From Trogon surrucura (Eukaryota > Chordata > Aves > Trogoniformes > Trogonidae): a DNA stretch of 64,000 nucleotides. The position numbers were made by a program, and so were the translations under genes. Where the stretch lies: contig CM036632.1 of assembly GCA_020746105.1 (NCBI GenBank), forward strand, positions 1,240,001 through 1,304,000, written 5' to 3'. Below are positions 1 through 12,500 of the stretch, piece by piece. Numbering within the stretch: position 1 is the stretch's first letter; each line of letters begins with the position of its first letter. The notes below the pieces were generated by a model. The model made no database searches, had not been told where the DNA came from, and saw only the letters and a list, made by a program, of their open reading frames with translations.

Positions 1-490
1 TTAAAAGAGTGCAGCTCTCCACGTCGGTCTGTGAAATACACTTTGAATAAAGGGATTGCAAACCAAGAAAACAGCTGCCTCTCCTCTCTTTGCTCAGCCT
101 CTTCCCATCGTTTAGAAAGGCTGATTTTTGTATTTTCTTCTCCCCGCTTCGGGTTACAAGAACATCACAAAGCTGTCGGCAGCCGATGCCGCAGGGATTC
201 CTCCAGGTGAACCGTACCCAGCTCCCCTCGGCGGGACCGTGGCCCCCCCTTCCTGTTCCCTTTTGTCCAGGCAGCCTCCCGCAGAGGCCTCACGTGTTCC
301 CGTAACGGTCTGCTCGGAGCTGAAGCCTGGTCTCGCTCCAGGCAGGTGCAGCAGCTTCTGCCAGAGACCAGGCCCCCTCTGTCAGAGGAGGGGATGGTTA
401 CAGGCGCACGTCTCGGGCTCCAGGGAGGATGCTCGCCGCTGCAGAACGAGGGAAAACGAGCAGAGGTCCTCTCCTTCCCACAGGCGACCG
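1..490 (-). other. MLST8: MLST8 3' untranslated region (at least part)
   Basis: The sequence lies directly downstream of the MLST8 stop codon on the minus strand. I see no canonical minus-strand AATAAA or ATTAAA between the stop and the window edge, so the 3' UTR either runs off the window or uses a weak signal. The open frames here on either strand show no recognisable protein. Confidence 0.4.
46..51 (+). terminator. Candidate polyA signal of a convergent + strand gene
   Basis: An AATAAA hexamer lies on the + strand at the left edge, followed about 10 nt later by a CA dinucleotide that could be the cleavage site, then a C/T-rich stretch. MLST8 runs on the minus strand towards this edge, so this would be the 3' end of a tail-to-tail neighbour whose body is outside the window. 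In human, BRICD5 lies convergent to MLST8, so BRICD5 is the likeliest identity, but no coding sequence of it is visible here. Confidence 0.4.
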
Positions 491-3400
491 TTAGCCCAAC
501 ACGCTGTCGTTGAAAGCGAGGCAGACGACTGCTTTCTGGTGGCCGCTGTACTCCCTCTTGATCTCTCCCGTCTCCACACACCAAAGCCTGGCCAGGTTAT
601 CAGAGGAGGCTGGAACAGAAAGGGAAAAGAGGCACGGGAAAGACTGCATTACCCTTCACACCTTGTTTTGTTTGGGGTTTTTTTATTACGAGAAAGACTT
701 TTCTCTTGCGTCATTCAACAGTTGTCAGGGCTGGTGATGATCAGTGAGGGAGCTGTGCTGAGTAAGGAGCTTGGAGCTGTGCTGAGTAAGGAGCTTGGTG
801 TGTTTCTGTGTTACCTGGGGTTTTAACTATCTTGGAGAGAAGTCACTGTGGAAATGACAACACGTACGTTTTGAAGGGACTATTGTCCTGCAAGTGGCGT
901 CGCTACCAGGTGAAAAAAAACTGCACACACGAGGATCATCCCCCAGTTTTAGACAGACGCCCTGCTGCAGCACAGGCAGAACACTTTAGGGAGTTAACAG
1001 AGCACACCGTGGGCATCAGGCTGGGTGCTCTCCGTACAAACGCTGGTGCACAAGGGTTTGGCAACATCCCAGCTAGAGAAACTGAGAGTCCTGTGCTCAT
1101 GCAGGGCCTCACGGTGGCCAAACCGAGCAGCGGGCCGAGGAGCAGCAGCGCCTCACCTGTGACAATGTACTGAGAGTCCCCGGAGAAGGCGCAGTCCCAC
1201 ATCCAGCCCCGAGACGTTTCCCCTGGGTTATTGCTTTTAATGCTCAGCTCTGTCATCAGAGAGAAGTTTGAAGTCCTCCAGATCTTACACGTCTGATCTG
1301 CAGAACAAGTAGCCAAGAGCCTGCAAGGAAGAGACACACGAGGGCAACCTGATCAGTCACATCACGTGCCTGAGTGCCTCTCGTTAACATGGGGCTGGAA
1401 CAGGACTGAACCCGAGACCTGCGCTGGCCGTACTCAGATTTCTTTATGCCTGTATCATCTTGCCTTACGAGATTCAAGCTGAACAGACTCTGAGTTCACC
1501 ACTGTGCTCCCAGAGACCAGCTCGTGGCTGCAAAGCTCACCGACATCACTGAGTGCAACCAGCAACCCCACAACGGCCGGCACGTCCCGCTCCTCCCCGG
1601 GGACCTGCGGGGCAGTGGGGAGCCAGTGGCGCCCAACATCTGGAGGCACAGCTGGCCTCTGCCTGCCCGGGAAGGACCGTCTGCTCCCATCACGGGTAGG
1701 CGAGGGGCCGGCACGCACTCACGTGGAGTCGGGGCTGAACTTGCACTGAAGGGCGTAGCGGTTGTGCGCCGGGATCTTGGTCTTGGGGATCAGCTGGGTC
1801 ACCTCCTCGCCGATGCCGCCCGTCAGGTTCCACACGTAGCAGTTTCCCTGCGGCGAGACAAGGGGATCGGTGGTTGGGCCGGCGGTTGCCCACCCAAAAG
1901 CAGCTCAGACTTCCCAGAGCACCGTCAATCCCACCCGAGGCCCTCGGAGCTCACCGAGCTGTTCACAGCCGCCATGTAACTGGCATCAGGGTCGATGTGA
2001 ACCGAATTCACCGAGACTTCAGGCTCTGGAATCAGCTGCTCGTTGTGGTCGGTCTTCAGGTCCCAGATGTGAATGGCACCGCTCTGATCACCCACGATCA
2101 GCTCTGCCTGTGAGGAAAGAGCAGCCTCACCTCTCTGAGGAGAACCCCTCCAGCCGATGCCCGTGAATCACACGCGGAGCCTGGCTCTGCTTTGAAGCAC
2201 CAGGCTCCTGTTCTGCCTCATTATTGCCCAGCACTGGGCTGTGCCAGAGCTCCTGCAGCCTGCCCCTGTGTGCTGAGAGCAAGCAGAGCACTCGTCTCAC
2301 GTTACCCTCTGCACTTTTTTACCTTTACAGAAGCGTTTGCTAATTTTATAAACCTCATAGCAGACAGCAACTGCCTGGTTTCCAAAACTGAGCACCATAA
2401 ACAACATCCCCAGCAGCCAAATGATTTTCAGCACGTCTGAGGAGCGGGCATTAAGACGTGAGTTGGCCGGCGAACAACTGAAGCACTCAAGAGTGTACAG
2501 ATATCTGGAAAACACAAGCTTAAATGGATTTTTCTCTCTCTCTCTCCCCTTCTCCGGGGAAGGACAAGAGCCAGCTGAAGGGCAGGAGTCCTGGCTCCAA
2601 TCCCATGCTCAGACCAGAAGACAATGCTGGCGGCTCTCCACTAACCCAGGGCTTTTATCGACAGTCTTGCGCCGTCCGTAATTTTAGCAGAGTCCCTAGA
2701 GGAGATCAGGTCATCAGGCCCAGCTAATCCTGCACCTGCGAGCAGAGCCCTGTTTCTGCGGAAGGCAACCATCGCTCGATATATTTAGCACAGAAGCGTC
2801 TTCTGGACACCTCAGCCCCCTCTCAGCAGGTGTAAGTGCCACTGCGAAAGCCGCCGCGGCTTTACCCAGGCCGTGACAAATCTCTCTCGGATCACTGGAT
2901 CAGCATCACTGCAGCAGGGAATCGCAACGCCGCGAAGCTCTCCGAACAAACACTGCCACCTCTGGGCTGCCTAACTGCGTCCTGCTCACTAAGCAGCGCT
3001 CCTCCTGCAACTCAGCAGCATCTCGGTTAGTGATTATTTCACGTGTAAGATCTACGTACGACAAGATTGGTTTTCACCCAACACATTCTCACAGCGCCGA
3101 CACTACAGCAGCATCTGGGTAAAGTCTGGTCCCGATAACTGACCTCGAATCCGATCCCAAATTCCTGACTTGCAAAATTAAAACGCAAAGTAACGTTTCC
3201 ATTACTCAGCTTTTTGAAAAAAGGGCTCGCGCCGCCATGTCTGCAAACAAACCCTGCAGCACTGGGAACACAGAGCGGACCAGACGGGTCACAAACGCCG
3301 CAATGATAGCTATTGATTTCCCTGCCGTGCCCTCTAATGCACCGCGCTCCCTTTCACCCTCATTCCTCGATCCCCGGCCGTCCCTCTGATCATCAACAGC

Positions 3401-5190
3401 TTCTGAACCAACTGGTGAGCAAACCTCGAGCAAACCTGATCAAAGTCCTGAAGGTAACGGGGCCCACGGGCCCTGAGATGTTTTTTCTTGGCAGCGGTGC
3501 CACCCTCAGGCTTCCCAGCCCACCCCATGCCCACCAATCCCACTCCCATCACAGCCCTTTGGGTGTTCCTGGCCCCAAAGGAGCGTTCCCTCCTACAGGA
3601 TGTGAGACCCAGGGCAGCTGCTGTGCTGTCTCTTTGCGACAGCCACCAAGTAACCAGCACGAACAGAAATGAGCTCGAGGGACAAAAGCCCTGGGGCCAC
3701 GGCACAGCCACCTGCCGCAGGCACGATGTGAGCCCACGGTACCTCCTCACTCCCAGCAACACCGCCACAAGTTTGCGGGTCTGTGCCAGCAGGAAGGGCA
3801 CCCTCCTCTGCACCTGCCAGTATAAAACTCCGCAGCCCCTCTGGTTTGCCCGGAGGAGCCGCGGTGAGGCACGACCTGAGAAATCAGAGAGGAGCCAGCA
3901 CCCACCTGGTTGGGGTGCAGGCAGACGCAGTTAATTGGAGCGTTCACCTGGAAAATCCGCTGGCACTGGAGGTTACGAGACCTGCAACAGAGCAGCGAGG
4001 AAGCAGAGTGTTCAAGAGCACGCAACCAGCACCACTGCCTTTGGGGGGGCACTGCTGGAGGTGGGCACCCACCTCAGGTCCCAGATCCTGGCCATGCAGT
4101 CCTCCCCGCCCGTGTACATCCAGCGCCCATCCTCGTGGAAGCCCACGGAGGTGATGTTCTTGCTCACGCCGTCGTAGTTGATGACAGGGTTGGGGTTGTT
4201 GGAGTTGAGGTCGTACATACGGATGTGCTGGTAGCCTGCAACAACCGGGCAAGGGGTCACCGACGGCCCCCGCCCGCGGCCGGCATCGCCCGCACCGGGG
4301 CGGCGGGGCAGGCTCACCTGCGGCGGCGATCATGCTGCGGTCCGGCGTGATCTCCAGCGCGTTCACCTGCTGCGGATGCCCGTTAAGGTCAGTAAGAAGC
4401 GGCAGCTGGGACCTGGCCCGTGGGACCGAGTGCCCCCGAATGTGGGGAGTCAAACCCAGCTCACCGTGTCCGTCAGGGCGGGTGGAGTAGTCCCCCAGAC
4501 CCCTCCCGGCCTCCCCAGACCCCTCCCGGTCCCCCCTGGTCCCCCCTGGACCCCTTCTGGCTGCCCCAGATGCCTCCCGGTCCCCCCCAGACACCTCCCG
4601 GGTCCCCCCAGACCCCTCCCGGACCCCCCCAGACCCCTCCCGGTCCCCCCAGACCCCTCCCGGTCCCCCCCAGACCCCTCCTGGCCGCCCCAGACCCCTC
4701 CTGGCCGCCCCAGACCCCTCCCGGCTGCCCCAGATCCCTCCCGGTCCCCCTAGACCGCTCCTGGACCCCCCCCAGACCCCTCCCGAACCCCCCCAGACCC
4801 CTCCCGAACCCCCCCAGACCCCTCCCAGATCCCTCCCGGCCTCCCCAGACCGCTCCCGGCCGCCCCAGATCCCTCCCGGTCCCCCTAAACCCCTCCCGGA
4901 CCCCCCCAGACCCCTCCCAGATCCCTCCCGGCCTCCCCAGACCGCTCCCGGCCGCCCCAGACCCCTCCCGGTCCCTCCCCGGACCCCTCCCTGTCCCCCC
5001 CAGACCCCTCCCGGCCGCCCCAGGCCCCCCGGCGCCGGCGCGGTCTGGCGGTGAAGGATACCGAGTCCTGGTGCTGCACGGTGCGGGTGCAGATGCCGCT
5101 GTGCGCCTGCCAGAACCGCACCGTGTGGTCGTAGCCGGCCGTGGCCAGGATGACGGGGTCGCTGCCCACCGTGCCCTGCGCCGCGTTCAT
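491..5190 (-). CDS. MLST8: MLST8 (GbetaL), WD40 subunit of mTORC1 and mTORC2
   Basis: MLST8 is a seven-bladed WD40 propeller that binds the mTOR kinase domain in mTORC1 and mTORC2. Eight coding exons are readable on the minus strand, in gene order: 5190-5062, 4369-4318, 4235-4073, 3981-3906, 2107-1955, 1847-1723, 1320-1157 and 609-491. All introns are GT-AG and phases join, giving 981 nt (326 residues plus TAA), the same length as human. The protein starts [20 protein letters not shown] and ends [14 protein letters not shown], nearly identical to mammalian MLST8. WD motifs visible include HTVRFWQ, IRMYDLN, ARIWDLR, IHIWDLK, CYVWNL, CKIWRT and ARLWCVE. The ATG at 5188-5190 lies in a CpG island. 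Intron 1 carries a G-rich minisatellite and intron 4 (2108-3905) is the longest. The identity is secure; exon edges were assigned by eye. Confidence 0.97.
750..798. repeat. Two-copy 24-bp tandem duplication in MLST8 last intron
   Basis: A 24-bp unit beginning GAGCTGTGCTGAGTAAGG is repeated perfectly head to tail. It lies inside the last MLST8 intron (610-1156) and does not touch the splice sites. It is probably a recent slippage duplication. Confidence 0.8.
4490..5025. repeat. C/G-rich minisatellite in MLST8 intron 1
   Basis: About 25 imperfect copies of a ~20-bp unit resembling CCCCAGACCCCTCCCGGTCC fill most of MLST8 intron 1. On the MLST8-sense strand this is a long array of GGGG/GGGAGGGG tracts and so has dense G-quadruplex potential in the pre-mRNA. 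The array explains the long proline-rich (+) and glycine-rich (-) open frames here, which are not genes. Confidence 0.9.
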
Positions 5191-6000
5191 CTTCCCGCCG
5201 CCGGGCCCGGCTCACGAGCGGGCCCCACGTGGCCGCCCCGGGGCGCTCGTGCCGCGGCGCGGGGCCGCCCGGACCCGCCGTTCCCCCCCCCCCCCCGCGC
5301 TGTCCCCCGGTGCCGGCGGCCGGGCCCGGCGCGGGGCGGTGCCTCGCTCTGCGCATGCGCGGGCGGCCCGGGCGGCTGGCTGCGCCTGCGCGCGGCCCCT
5401 CGGGGCGCGGCCCGGGCGGAGAGCGCGCGCGCCAGAGCGCGGCGGCGGGAGATACCAAGTGCGGGGAGCGGAGCGGGGGGAGTGAGGCGAGACCATGGGA
5501 GAACGGGGCGGGGGGAGCCCCCGTCCCCAGCGGCGCCGCCAGGGAGCGCAGCGCCCGGCACGGCGGGGCGGGGCGGGGCGGGCACGCGGCGGTGCTTACC
5601 GGTACCCACCGGGCACTGCGACCCATCGGACACCCACCGGGCACCCTCCGGGTCGGCCGGGGGCACCGCGGTGCGGTCCCGGTCCCGGTCCCACCCTTTG
5701 CGCCCGTGCCGCCCGTCGCGGCTCCGCGCTGCGCCGGTGTTCCCCGGTCGCACCGGGGCGTGGGGCACGATCCCCGCCCTGCCGGCGCCGCCGCGGTGCG
5801 CACGGCAGGTGGCGGGAGCCGCAGCATCCCGCCCCGCTTGTCCGTCTGTCTCGGCCCCGCAGCGCCCGCCGCACCGGCGCCCACCGGGCCCTTTAAGAGC
5901 CGCGGCGGCGGCTCGTGCCCGCGCTCGCGCCCGCTCCCGGCGGTGCCCGCGGCGGCCCCGCACCTGCCGGTAAGGGCCGGGGAGGCCGGGGATGCTCGGG
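5040..6000. promoter_or_regulatory. CpG-island promoter of MLST8, probably bidirectional
   Basis: This stretch is extremely GC-rich with very frequent CpG. It covers the MLST8 start codon exon and the sequence just upstream of it. On the + strand, GCCCTTTAAGAG at about 5889 is followed by a good splice donor (CTGCCG|GTAAGG, GT at 5970-5971). That donor could close a non-coding first exon of the HEXD-like gene, whose coding exon begins after an acceptor at 9501. No TATA box is clear for MLST8. Transcription start sites cannot be placed from sequence. Confidence 0.6.
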
Positions 6001-6245
6001 GCCGCCGGGGGGGGGATGCAGGGATGCTGGGATGCTCGGGGCCGCAGGGATGCTCGGGGCCGCAGGGATGCTCGGGCGGATGCAGGGATGCTCGGTGCCG
6101 CAAGGATGCTCGGGCGGATGCAGGGATGCCCGGTGCCGCAGGGATGCCCGGAGGGATGCAGGGATGCCCAGTGCCACGGTGGGGACCGGGGCCACAGGGA
6201 TGCCCAGCAGAGCGCCGGAGGGTGCCGTGGGGTGCAGGGATGCTC
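5988..6245. repeat. GGGATGC minisatellite
   Basis: Imperfect tandem copies of an approximately 18-bp unit, GGGATGCTCGGGGCCGCA, with shorter variants (GGGATGCAGGGATGC) are packed here, just downstream of the putative + strand first-exon donor. The array produces open frames in several phases that are pure repeat translation. Confidence 0.85.
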
Positions 6246-6249
6246 GAGA

Positions 6250-9200
6250 GGTACCTGGGGCTGTAGGGGGATGTGGGGTGCGGGTGGTGCCCCAGCAGTG
6301 CAGGGGGTTGGCTGGGGTGTGGAAAGGACCCCCATGCCCAGGGGCTGCCCCGGGTGTGTCCCGTCGCTACCGGGGGGGCCGGGAAACAGCCCCCTTCTGC
6401 TGCCGTGGGGGCTGCGGCCGCACGGGGGGGTTCTGCAGCCTCCCCCTGCAGGAGCTCCCAGCTGTGGGGCTGCAGCTCTGGCAAGCCTGCGGGGGACACC
6501 CAGGCTGGGTGTGAGGGACAGCGATGACCTCGGCCGGGCTCACCGAGGAAGGCTCCAGAGGCGTGTGAGCGTGCGGCACGTGTGCGTGTGAGGTGCACGA
6601 GTGTGCAAGGAGCAGCGTCACCCTTCCCACCACCGTCGTGTCACCCTTCTCACCACCATCATGTCACCCTTCCCACCACCGTCATGGGCACTGACAGCAG
6701 TGAGAGTTTGGCACAGTGACGGCTGGGGAACACCAGAGCGGGGCGGGGGGTGGCCGGGGGGGCATCCAAACCCTGCGGTTGCACCTGCCAGCCTGGGGAC
6801 ACTCTGCCCCTCTCTCTCCAGGCTCAGGTTTGGGTTCGCTTCCATTTTCCTCTCCTCCGGGCTCAGGAAGGTAAAGCGGGGAGCTGGGCTGCTTTCAGGA
6901 GCTAGAAGCAAAACCCACGTGGGCTGCGTTGGATGCAGGGAGTGGGGGGGGCGAGGGTCCAGCCCCCTCCTTCTTCCCACGGCTGCCAAGAGCATTGAGC
7001 CAGGCTGGCCGGTTGCGAGGAGCCGTGGGCTCTTCCCAGCCTCCCGGGGACCGTGCCAAAGGGTTGGCAGAGGAAGATGTCACGTTAATAAATATACAGC
7101 GGGTGCTAGCGGTGAGGTGCGGGGTTGGAGGGGCGGCATCAATCAGCTGAGCCCTCGCAGCGAAGGGATCTCCTGCCGGCACGGGGCCACGGAGTCGTGG
7201 CCAACCCCCGTCACCCCTCGGTGCTGCCCCCGCCACCAGCCTGCACCCACCCCACCTGCCCTTGCCCGGGCTGTGCCGGGGAGGCTCAAACCCTGGAAAC
7301 CCGTTCCCTATTTAACTGAGACAACATATATTAAAAACGCCAAATCTTGGCGAGCTGACAGCGTCTGTCTAAATATTTATCCCTCTTCTGATCAGGCGCT
7401 GCGTTCCCATGACAGCGTGATTAGTGCTTTGCATATTTATGGCCTTGCTGGGTGCTGGGCTCCCCCTGCCCGCCTGCCCCATGCCCCGGGGGCTATGCAG
7501 CACCCCCCCCCCCTTTTCCTGTGCACCCCGCAGAGGTGAACCCTGGGCTGGCAACTGTCTCCAGGCTGGCGCATCCCCGCTGAGCTGCGGCGGAGCTGCC
7601 AGGAGCATCCAGGGCCCGGCGGGATGGAATTGCAGCAGGGATGGGCAGGGCAGGGAGCAGGGGCTACGTTTGTCCCCCACAGCACAGGAGGCATCTTGTC
7701 CTTGCAGGGACATGAGCACAGGGGACAGCATGAGCATGACCTGCCCCTAAAGCAGGCTCCTGCTTCGCATCCATGTGGGCAATGGGGATGGAGTGGGGAT
7801 GGGGGTGGTGCTGCTCTGCCCCGCGATGTGACCTCGTGCTCTGGGGACAGCATGTCCCAAGCTGGCTCTGCAGGACATGCCAGGGGTCCCGGTGGCTGTG
7901 CCCGCCCTGTAGCAGCATGCGGGAGGAGCGTGTCGGGAGGGATTAGGGCTGTGTCTAGAAAAAGGGCTAATTCCGAGCCGGAGCCGCGGGGCGGCTCAGT
8001 GTGGCTCTCCCTGGTGCCACTGCTCTGGCAGCGTGAACAAAAATGCTCCATCGGCTGAGCCGCTTGTGCGCCGGCAGCCGCCAAAATCAGCTTTTCGGTT
8101 CCCAAATCTGGCAACTCCAAGTTTAACCCTGAACTTTGGCAAGTTCAGGCGACCACTTACCGGTGCTCGCAGTGGCTGCCAGCCTGGGGGGCCAGGGGTG
8201 TTGGTGCACTGCCCCATCCCTGTCTCGTCGCACGCGCCAGAGGCGGCAAAAGAGGAGAGAAATGGGCAAAAACGATGTTAGCACTTCTCATGTGTGGCTT
8301 CCAGGAGGATTCATGCTTCCTCCTGCCTGCTGTGCTGCGGGGGCTGTGGGAGACATTCTGCCCACGTCAGGGAAGCTCTGGGCTCCTGGTGCAGGAGCAG
8401 GCGGCACTGCAGGTCCCGTGTCACCTGGGAGCAGAGCTGTGGGTGAGGAGGAGCCCCAAGGGAGCTGCAGGAGTGGGGGACACAGGGTGTGCTTCATGTT
8501 CCCCCTCCCAGCGCTTTCCCAGGGGGTTGTATTGGGGTTGCAGAGGTCAGTGCCTTGCTGGGGCTCATGGTACGGGTGCCCCCATCACAGCAGTGTCCCC
8601 AGTTGCAGTGGTGTCCCTGATCATGGCGTTGTCCCCAGGTGGGGTGCTGTCCAGTGTCTGACCTGGCTGAGCATCTCCCGCTGCTGTGGGTCATGGTGTT
8701 GGGGCTGGTGACACACCAGTGGGTCCAAATCTCTGTGAAATCCCTTGAGCTGTGGCTCGAGGAAGGGGCACCTGCTGCCTCCTGCTCCAGGGAAACTGCC
8801 TTTGGTTTGGGCTCACTTTCATCAAAACCAGTAGATCCCCATCTCAGGAGTTCTCAAAAAGTGGTTTAGGGAGGGGAAAAAAAAAAAAGACTTCAAATTG
8901 GTTTTGTTAATGTTAATTGTGGCAGCTCTTTGACACAAGCTCTTCTTGGCACCCCATAGGCAAAGCAAGCTCATGCTCCTTCCCCTCCGCGGTGTCAAGC
9001 GGGACTCACCTCTGTCCCAGCCATGGGGCTGCGTGTGGCGAGCGATGTCCCACCCCACAGGTGCTGGGGAGGTCCAGGCTGCTGCCCTTGCCCTGTGCCT
9101 GTGGCCACACCAGTGCCCACCCCTGGAGCAGCCCAGTGTTGGCACATGCCCGGGTGGTCCCCAGTCGCCTCTCCTCCATCCGCAGGGGCAGTGCCCTCCA

Positions 9201-9500
9201 CGCCTGGCCAGCCCTGGCTGCTCCGTGCCCCCTCCATGATGCCACCCCACCCAGCCGCCCGGTGACGCAGCAGCTTGAGGGGAACCCCGGCGGGGACCTG
9301 CCCTGCAGGCACCGCCTTGTTTGCTCCTGCCCTGGAAAGCTGCACCCTTGCAGACAGAGGAAAAGGCAGGTCTGGCCAGTGGCCCCCGTGCTGGGGCGGA
9401 TGAGGTAGGAAGGACACGGGGCACCTCTGTCCACGTTCTCATTGGGGACCAGGGTCCCTCAGGCTGCTGCTGCACCTCCAGACCCCGTGTGTGCCCCACA
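6250..9500. other. Non-coding stretch upstream of the HEXD-like coding exons
   Basis: No coding exon is recognisable here on either strand. If the HEXD-like gene starts at the CpG island, this is its first intron. It is GC-rich apart from an AT-rich island at about 7300-7442. A short A-run lies at about 8877-8889. The last bases before 9502 form a plausible acceptor (GTGTGTGCCCCACAG). Confidence 0.5.
7300..7442. promoter_or_regulatory. AT-rich candidate regulatory element
   Basis: This compact AT-rich block sits in otherwise GC-rich DNA. It contains CTAAATATTTATCC (MEF2/FOX-like), a TTTGCATA octamer-like core and a second TATTTAT. The contrast and the stacking of homeodomain/POU-like cores suggest a conserved enhancer, but conservation cannot be tested here. 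Confidence 0.3.
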
Positions 9501-9503
9501 GAG

Positions 9504-12500
9504 ATGGCCTTCCAGCGGAGCCACAGGCTGAATCTCTTGCGCCTCATCATCCTGCTTCTCGTGGCTTTGGCAGGCATCAAGTTCCTCTTCCGTGACAGGT
9601 AAGATGACAGGTAAGGTGACAGGTAAGGTGACAGCAGGACCCCAGACATGGATGGGGCCCCCAGTGGGGTTGAGGTCTGCAGGGAGACCCTGGGTCGTGC
9701 TCACACGGGGGCCCGGTGCTGGAGGGGCAGCTGGTGTCCCCGTGCCTCACGGCACCCCCACGCTCCTGCAGCTTTACCCTGGAGCTGCACAAGCACGTCA
9801 GCAAGGACAGCAAGTTCTGGGGGGATGCTAGTGACACCGGCCAGGATGCCGGCCCCAAGAGCCAGGCGCTGGAGCTCCCCATGGCAAAGATGACGGCCCT
9901 GAGGCAAGAGCAGCAGGTCCCCAGGGACACCAGTGCCACCAAGATGAGGCTGGTCCACCTGGACCTCAAGGGAGCTGCGCCCAGGGTCTCCTACCTGGAG
10001 CAGGTGAGGATGCCCAGGGACAGGGAGGAGGTGCCGAGGAGGCAGAGGCAAAGCAAGGCTCAATCTGCTGCTGGTTGTCCTTGCCGGCCCCCCAGAGCTC
10101 TGCCACCTGCGTCAGCTGAGCCCAGCCTGCCCATCCCACAGGTGTTCCCCGTCCTGTCCCAGCTGGGAGCCAACGGCATCCTCATCGAGTACGAGGACAT
10201 GTTCCCCTTCAAGGGGGAGCTGGAAATCCTCAAGTCCCCGTACGCTTACAGGTGAGCCAGGGCAGGGGGCTGAGCTGGTCGGGGGGGCTGCCGGCTCGGC
10301 GCGGTCCCGGCAGGTCCCGGTGTGCTCAGGGCTGGGTGTGACCTGCCCAAACCGTGCCCGCGATAACCACGGTCGGCGTTCTGGGCTGTGCTGCCACCAA
10401 ACCGAGCTTCCTGCCCGGCTGGGTCAATATTTGCATCCCCTCAGTAAAGTTCACACAGGCGTGGGGCGGCTGGGGCCGCGTGGGCAGGGTGCCAGAGGAG
10501 GAGGAGGAGGAGGAGGAAGGAGTGCCCTCACGCTCTGCCCTCTGCCCTGGCATCCCCTGGTGATGAACCTGTCCCTGCCCTCCCAGCGAGGAGGACATCG
10601 AGCGGATCCAGCAGCTGGCAGAGCTCCATAAGCTGGAGGTGGTTCCTCTGGTGCAGACCTTTGGGCACGTGGAGGTAGGAGGACCCAGTCCGGTTCCTGA
10701 TCCCACATCGCGGGGGGGCTCCCCGTGGAACGCCCCCCGACAGCTCCTCCTGCGCAGTTCATCCTCAAGCACGAGAAGTACCAGCACCTGCGGGAGGTCG
10801 AGCGCTTCCCCAACAGCTTCAACCCCCACGTCCCCGACACCCTGGCCGTGCTCAAGAGCATCTTGTCGCAGGTGATCGAGAAGCACCGGCGCTCCACCTG
10901 GATCCACATCGGCGCGGATGAGGTGGGTGGGGGGATTTGCAGGGACTCCAGCCCTCTCCCCAGGCACCAGGGCTGCTCCCAGGGGTGCTGAGCATCCCTC
11001 CCCTTCTCCCAGGTCTTCCATCTCGGTGAGGGGACAGACTCCAAGAACTGGATGAGCCGCAACAGGGGTGACACGGGGACCATGTTCCTGAATCACATCA
11101 AGGAGGTGCTGGGCTTCGTCGCTGCGCAGTACTGGGGGCTGCGGGTGCTCATGTGGGACGACATGCTGAGGAAGATCAGCGCGGGAGCCCTGCGGGGTGA
11201 GAGGATGGGGACGGCTGCGGTGGCACCCGAGCCATCGTGGTGGCCACCCCGGCAGGCGTGCCCGGTGCCCGGCAGGAGCCTGCGCCTGCAGCGTGGGTCT
11301 TGGGGGAGCACGAGGAGCCCCAGACATCGTCCTGCTGCTGGCACCAGCGCCCACGTCCCCATTCTTGCTCCCCTCACAGAGTCCGGGATAGCGAAGCACG
11401 TCTCGCCCGTGGTTTGGTTCTACGCGCCCGACTTCGAGGCTGAGCAGATCGGTGAGGTGACGTGCCAAGCTCCTGGAGCTCCAAACCCCCCTCCAAGCCT
11501 TCTCCGGCGGTGGTGGCACTGGTGGCTGTCCCATTGCAGAGCCCTTCCTCACCAAGTACGCCGAGAGCGGCTTCGAGGCCGTGTGGTTTGCCAGCGCCTT
11601 CAAGGGCACCACGGGACCGGCGCAGGCGTGGCCCCCCCTGAGCTACCACCTGAAAAACCACCTGAGCTGGCTGAAGGTGATGCAGGCGTTGCCACGGCTG
11701 GCCCCGCTGCGCTTCCAGGGCATCGTCCTCACCGGCTGGCAGAGGTGAGGGGCGGCGGGACCCCCATTCCTCCCCGGCGCCCGCGTGGCCTCACCGTGGT
11801 GGCAGGAGGTGACGGCGTGGCTGGCCCCGCTCCACAGGTACGATCACTACTCGGTGCTCTGCGAGCTGCTGCCCGTTGGCATCCCCTCCCTGGCCATCTG
11901 CCTGCAGACCCTGGTGAACGGTGAGCCGCCGTCCCACCGCCGGCACCGGGCAGCCACCGCCGGCAAGACCCTGTCCCGCGGGCAGGGGAGGGGACTGGGA
12001 AGTGGGTGGGAATTGGTAGAAGGAGACCTTCAGCCCCTCCAGTTTTGGGGCTGCGGTGAAGCCAGGAGTGAGAGGCTGAGGTGGCCCTGGACCTTCTGTC
12101 CCTCTCCTCACCCTCCTCAGGGGGCTTCACGGAAGAGACGAAGAGGAAGGTCCTGGAGACGTTGGGCTTCCAGAGCATGCAGCTGGAGCAGAGCACGTGG
12201 TGCGTGGCACAGCCCGGGCGTGGTGGGGCCACCCCGGTTGCATCAGAAGGGGCACACAGGGGGGGAGTGGGGGGTCAGTTGCCCAAATGCCCCAGTCGCA
12301 GACCCCCCTGGGGTGAGGGTGGGTGCCCTCCATCCACACAGGGTGCTGGGGTTCACCTGGAGCCCTGGCACCCCGCGCTTTGGGCTCTCACCTCCTCCTT
12401 TTCCGCAGCGAGGGCAGGGGAGCGTTCCCCGGTGCGGAGATCTACCACATGGTGGAGCAGGTTAACGGCCACCTGAAGGAGAGTGTCCTTAAGTTCCTGG

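Noticed and set aside
3944-6598. 884-codon open frame on the minus strand across MLST8 exon 1
   Set aside because: It runs through introns, the CpG island and two minisatellites. Only short pieces coincide with MLST8 exons and the rest is low-complexity Pro/Gly/Arg.
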